From Hyaloscypha bicolor E (taxonomy: Eukaryota; Ascomycota; Leotiomycetes; Helotiales; Hyaloscyphaceae): a stretch of 64,000 nt of DNA. A program made the translations under genes and the position numbers. Below are positions 63,916 to 64,000 of the stretch, one piece after another. The first letter of the stretch is position 1; each line of letters begins with the position of its first letter. The stretch lies in contig NW_020194575.1 of the NCBI RefSeq assembly GCF_002865645.1, positions 1,449,381 to 1,513,380 of the forward strand. Direction: 5' to 3'. The notes under the pieces are model-generated. The model did no database searches. It saw only the letters and a program-made list of their open reading frames with translations, and was not told where the DNA came from.

Positions 63916-64000
63916 TGATAGCTTTCGCAACCCTTACTTTAGACCTGAACCACCATTTAAGGTAGCCTGAATCCTCACCCATGAAGTCGGGAAAGACTAA

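Overview
The window is nuclear DNA of a filamentous ascomycete (Pezizomycotina; Leotiomycetes is a guess from overall gene style). Support comes from short GT-AG introns of about 45-70 nt, fungal gene families (Ded1, Pre1, Sad1/USP39, Rrp9, SulP, 2EXR, DUF1772, fungal NLR-type N-terminus), and two large AT-rich islands (about 38.1-46.0 kb and 54.1-61.7 kb). The islands hold retrotransposons that look saturated with C-to-T changes of the RIP type. All exon models were built by hand from splice sites and reading phase; no search was run.

Layout. 1-0.9 kb: 5' part of a fungal NLR-type gene running off the left edge. 2.5-4.6 kb: intact SulP sulfate permease. 6.8-8.5 kb: broken PHO84-like phosphate transporter. 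9.1-10.1 kb: a 963-bp TIR element. 10.4-12.9 kb: a 2EXR protein and an NAD-dependent epimerase/reductase. 13.6-17.4 kb: two divergent paralogous GTPases with long coiled coils. 18.1-19.7 kb: an interrupted hevein-type chitin-binding reading frame and a small secreted protein. 20.6-30.2 kb: a housekeeping block with SAD1/USP39, RRP9, PRE1 and DED1. 31.5-36.5 kb: NLR-like and cytochrome P450 relics, a DUF1772 gene with a possible frame break, and a single-pass membrane protein with repeats. 39.4-45.8 kb: a RIP-degraded Ty1/copia element. 46-51 kb: about 5 kb with no recognisable gene. 51.0-52.0 kb: a C2H2 zinc-finger gene. 54.1-61.7 kb: a second TIR element split by a full-length RIP-degraded Ty3/gypsy element. 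62-62.9 kb: a short-chain dehydrogenase. 63.4 kb: a probable 2EXR/F-box-like fragment.

Functional links are limited. SAD1 and DED1 act on mRNA, RRP9 on pre-rRNA and PRE1 in the proteasome; they form a conserved core flanked by accessory DNA. The most notable structures are: the TIR family ending CAGTGTGTCAAA with an 8-bp target duplication and a nested LTR element; DED1, which seems to contain a 2-nt exon between two duplicated introns plus a 1.29-kb intron holding a zinc-finger fragment; PRE1, whose start codon is split by an intron; and the divergent GTPase pair.
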